A stretch of DNA of 32,579 nucleotides. Source: an uncultured Treponema sp. (GTDB lineage Bacteria > Spirochaetota > Spirochaetia > Treponematales > Treponemataceae). Of this stretch, positions 31,699 through 32,579 are shown piece after piece (the first letter of the stretch is position 1; the number at the start of each line of letters is the position of its first letter). The position numbers were made by a program, and so were the translations under genes. Location of the stretch: assembly GCF_946187725.1 (NCBI RefSeq), contig NZ_CAMHSK010000034.1:1-32579 (forward strand). Direction: 5' to 3'. A model generated the notes under the pieces. The model did not search any database. It saw only the letters and a list, made by a program, of their open reading frames with translations, and was not told where the DNA came from.

Positions 31699-31714
31699 CA
31701 GTTAGCAGTGTGCA
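31687..31714. repeat. Heptamer tandem array, left arm (four units)
   Basis: Units are GTTAGCA, AGTAGCA, GTTAGCA and GTGTGCA. The array contains the pcnB stop codon. A matching array in reverse orientation lies at 31854-31881. Confidence 0.8.
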
Positions 31715-31715
31715 G

Positions 31716-31840
31716 TTATAATTTTTTCAGATTTTTTGTTATTTTTGCTAAGATTCTTAGAATTTCTTGATTATCAGAGTTTAAGTCTTCAAAATCGCAA
31801 ATTTCTTACTTTTCGCAAAAACAATACTTTCTTCCACTAA
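31716..31840 (-). pseudogene. Probable remnant of a four-helix-bundle (23S rRNA IVP family) protein gene
   Basis: On the minus strand, 31793-31840 reads (after a possible GTG start with GGAGAG upstream) VEESIVFAKSKKFAI, which resembles the N-terminus of four-helix-bundle/IVP proteins (E-N-I-V-x-A-K-S-K-x-F-A). In another frame, 31716 to about 31797 reads a helical tail ending DNQEILRILAKITKNLKKL, like the family's last helix. About 80 central residues would be missing. Both parts lie between inverted heptamer arrays. The match is from memory of the family, so the identity is tentative. Confidence 0.45.
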
Positions 31841-31853
31841 TCATCTCTCCAAT

Positions 31854-31881
31854 TGCTAACCGCTCACTGCTACCTGCTCAC
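31854..31881. repeat. Heptamer tandem array, right arm (inverted)
   Basis: Units are TGCTAAC, CGCTCAC, TGCTACC and TGCTCAC, the reverse complement pattern of the left arm. The array meets the mnmA stop codon. Confidence 0.8.
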
Positions 31882-32579
31882 TATTTTATCGCTTTTACAA
31901 TAATCCCGCCGCCGAGAATTACATTGTCTTTGTAAAGGACTGCGCTCTGTCCTGGAGCTACTGCCCTCTGAGGTTCGGCGAAGGTCACAAGCCACGGCTG
32001 ACCTTTATATGAAAACTCATCTCCTGCTTCAGGAACATATTTCGTTATTCTTGCCTTTACCGGGCGGCTTGCCAAACGGATTTTTACTTCAGCTTCAAAT
32101 TCTTCGGCTGGCTCAACATCTGCCGGCCATACAAAATCGTCTGCAATCATTGCGCTTGAATTCAAGGCATCGTTCGGAGCAAGGACTACAACATTGTTTT
32201 TGGCGTCGATTGCCTGAACATAGACCGGGTAGCTTACGGCAACTCCCAGGCCCCTTCTCTGACCAATCGTGTAATGCTCGATTCCCTTGTGCTTTCCGAG
32301 AACATGACCGTCCAAATCAATTATGTCGCCCGGAACAGAAGGCTTGTCTGCAAAAAGCATGTCAAAATATTCTTCTCCAATGAAGTCCTGGCTTTCCTCT
32401 CGGTTTGCGGCTTCAAGATTTGCTTTTTTTGCAAGCTCAAAGACCTCTGCCTTTTTCATTGTGGCGAGCGGAAAACGCACTTTTTCAAGGACACTGCTCG
32501 GAATTCGGTTCAAGAAATATGTCTGGTCTTTTGTGATGTCGGCGGCAGTCGCAATCATGCACGGCTTTTTGTCGCTTCC
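31881..32579 (-). CDS. mnmA: tRNA-specific 2-thiouridylase MnmA, C-terminal part (cut by the window edge)
   Basis: The frame is open to the right edge, so the ATG at 32558 is internal; the residues before it (GSDKKPC) continue the protein. The visible 232 residues match the C-terminal two-thirds of MnmA: DITKDQTYFLNRIP, then EESQDFIGEEYF, the segment HYTIGQRRGLGV, and the beta-barrel end PGQSAVLYKDN with LGGGII. MnmA thiolates U34 of tRNA for Lys, Glu and Gln. The segment that usually reads with a catalytic Cys (as in GICFIG of E. coli) is two residues shorter here and has no cysteine. The N-terminal ATP-binding part lies outside the window. Confidence 0.93.
   Translation of the reverse strand, partial: GSDKKPCMIATAADITKDQTYFLNRIPSSVLEKVRFPLATMKKAEVFELAKKANLEAANREESQDFIGEEYFDMLFADKPSVPGDIIDLDGHVLGKHKGIEHYTIGQRRGLGVAVSYPVYVQAIDAKNNVVVLAPNDALNSSAMIADDFVWPADVEPAEEFEAEVKIRLASRPVKARITKYVPEAGDEFSYKGQPWLVTFAEPQRAVAPGQSAVLYKDNVILGGGIIVKAIK

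Noticed and set aside
31687..31714. Heptamer array as a CRISPR or phase-variation tract in pcnB
   Set aside because: Units are 7 bp, imperfect and only touch the last codons and stop of pcnB.
1..32579. tRNA, rRNA, insertion sequences or prophage genes
   Set aside because: No transposase, integrase or structural RNA pattern was recognised anywhere in the window.

Overview
The window looks like chromosome from a spirochaete of the genus Treponema or a close relative. The evidence is a periplasmic flagellar sheath protein (FlaA), a protein-arginine kinase pair (McsA/McsB), an HU-like/DUF4469 protein, lipoprotein signal peptides with a loose lipobox, low G+C with AT-rich gaps, and a single-copy housekeeping set (purC, pcnB, mnmA). 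No database was searched, so the genus is an inference. Most genes lie on the minus strand.

Region 1 (1-7771, minus) is an accessory defence operon read leftwards: a RhuM-family protein, a methyltransferase-like protein without the NPPY catalytic motif, a 1355-residue GIY-YIG/helicase/adenine-methyltransferase fusion, and a SIR2-domain protein. The SIR2 gene is frameshifted at an A5 run and leaves the window on the left. The whole resembles a type ISP-like restriction-modification enzyme split over two genes and coupled to a probable NAD-consuming effector. This is the best candidate for an undescribed system here.

Region 2 (7772-10233) has about 530 bp without a gene. It holds eight degenerate 22-25 bp tandem repeats and a structured leader. 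After it come the DUF4469 protein, with its own terminator, and a lipoprotein with an FGE-sulfatase fold, both on the plus strand.

Region 3 (10254-18995, minus) is rich in signalling genes: a RelA/SpoT-TPR protein, a DinG/XPD-type helicase with an N-terminal JAMM domain, then an FHA protein, a calcineurin-like phosphatase, a membrane Ser/Thr kinase, McsA and McsB. The FHA, phosphatase and kinase genes form a tight cluster; mcsAB has its own promoter.

Region 4 (19200-23585, minus) holds envelope and motility genes: an ATP-grasp protein, an N-acetylmuramoyl-L-alanine amidase, a GerMN-domain protein, and flaA with a consensus promoter and terminator. Region 5 (23774-24873, plus) has a two-receiver response regulator and a 56-residue zinc-ribbon protein. 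Region 6 (25000-29457, minus) is a polysaccharide assembly operon: a WecA/MraY-like transferase starting at a G9 tract, a Wzz-like chain-length protein and an SLBB export protein with an internal 278-residue duplication.

Region 7 (29663-32579) holds purC and pcnB, which diverge from overlapping promoters, and mnmA, cut by the right edge. pcnB and mnmA converge on a spacer bounded by inverted heptamer arrays, which holds what looks like the remains of a four-helix-bundle protein gene. Several genes (FHA, RelA/SpoT-TPR, pcnB, the JAMM helicase) have a -10 box only 6-9 bp from the start codon and no Shine-Dalgarno, which suggests leaderless mRNAs.
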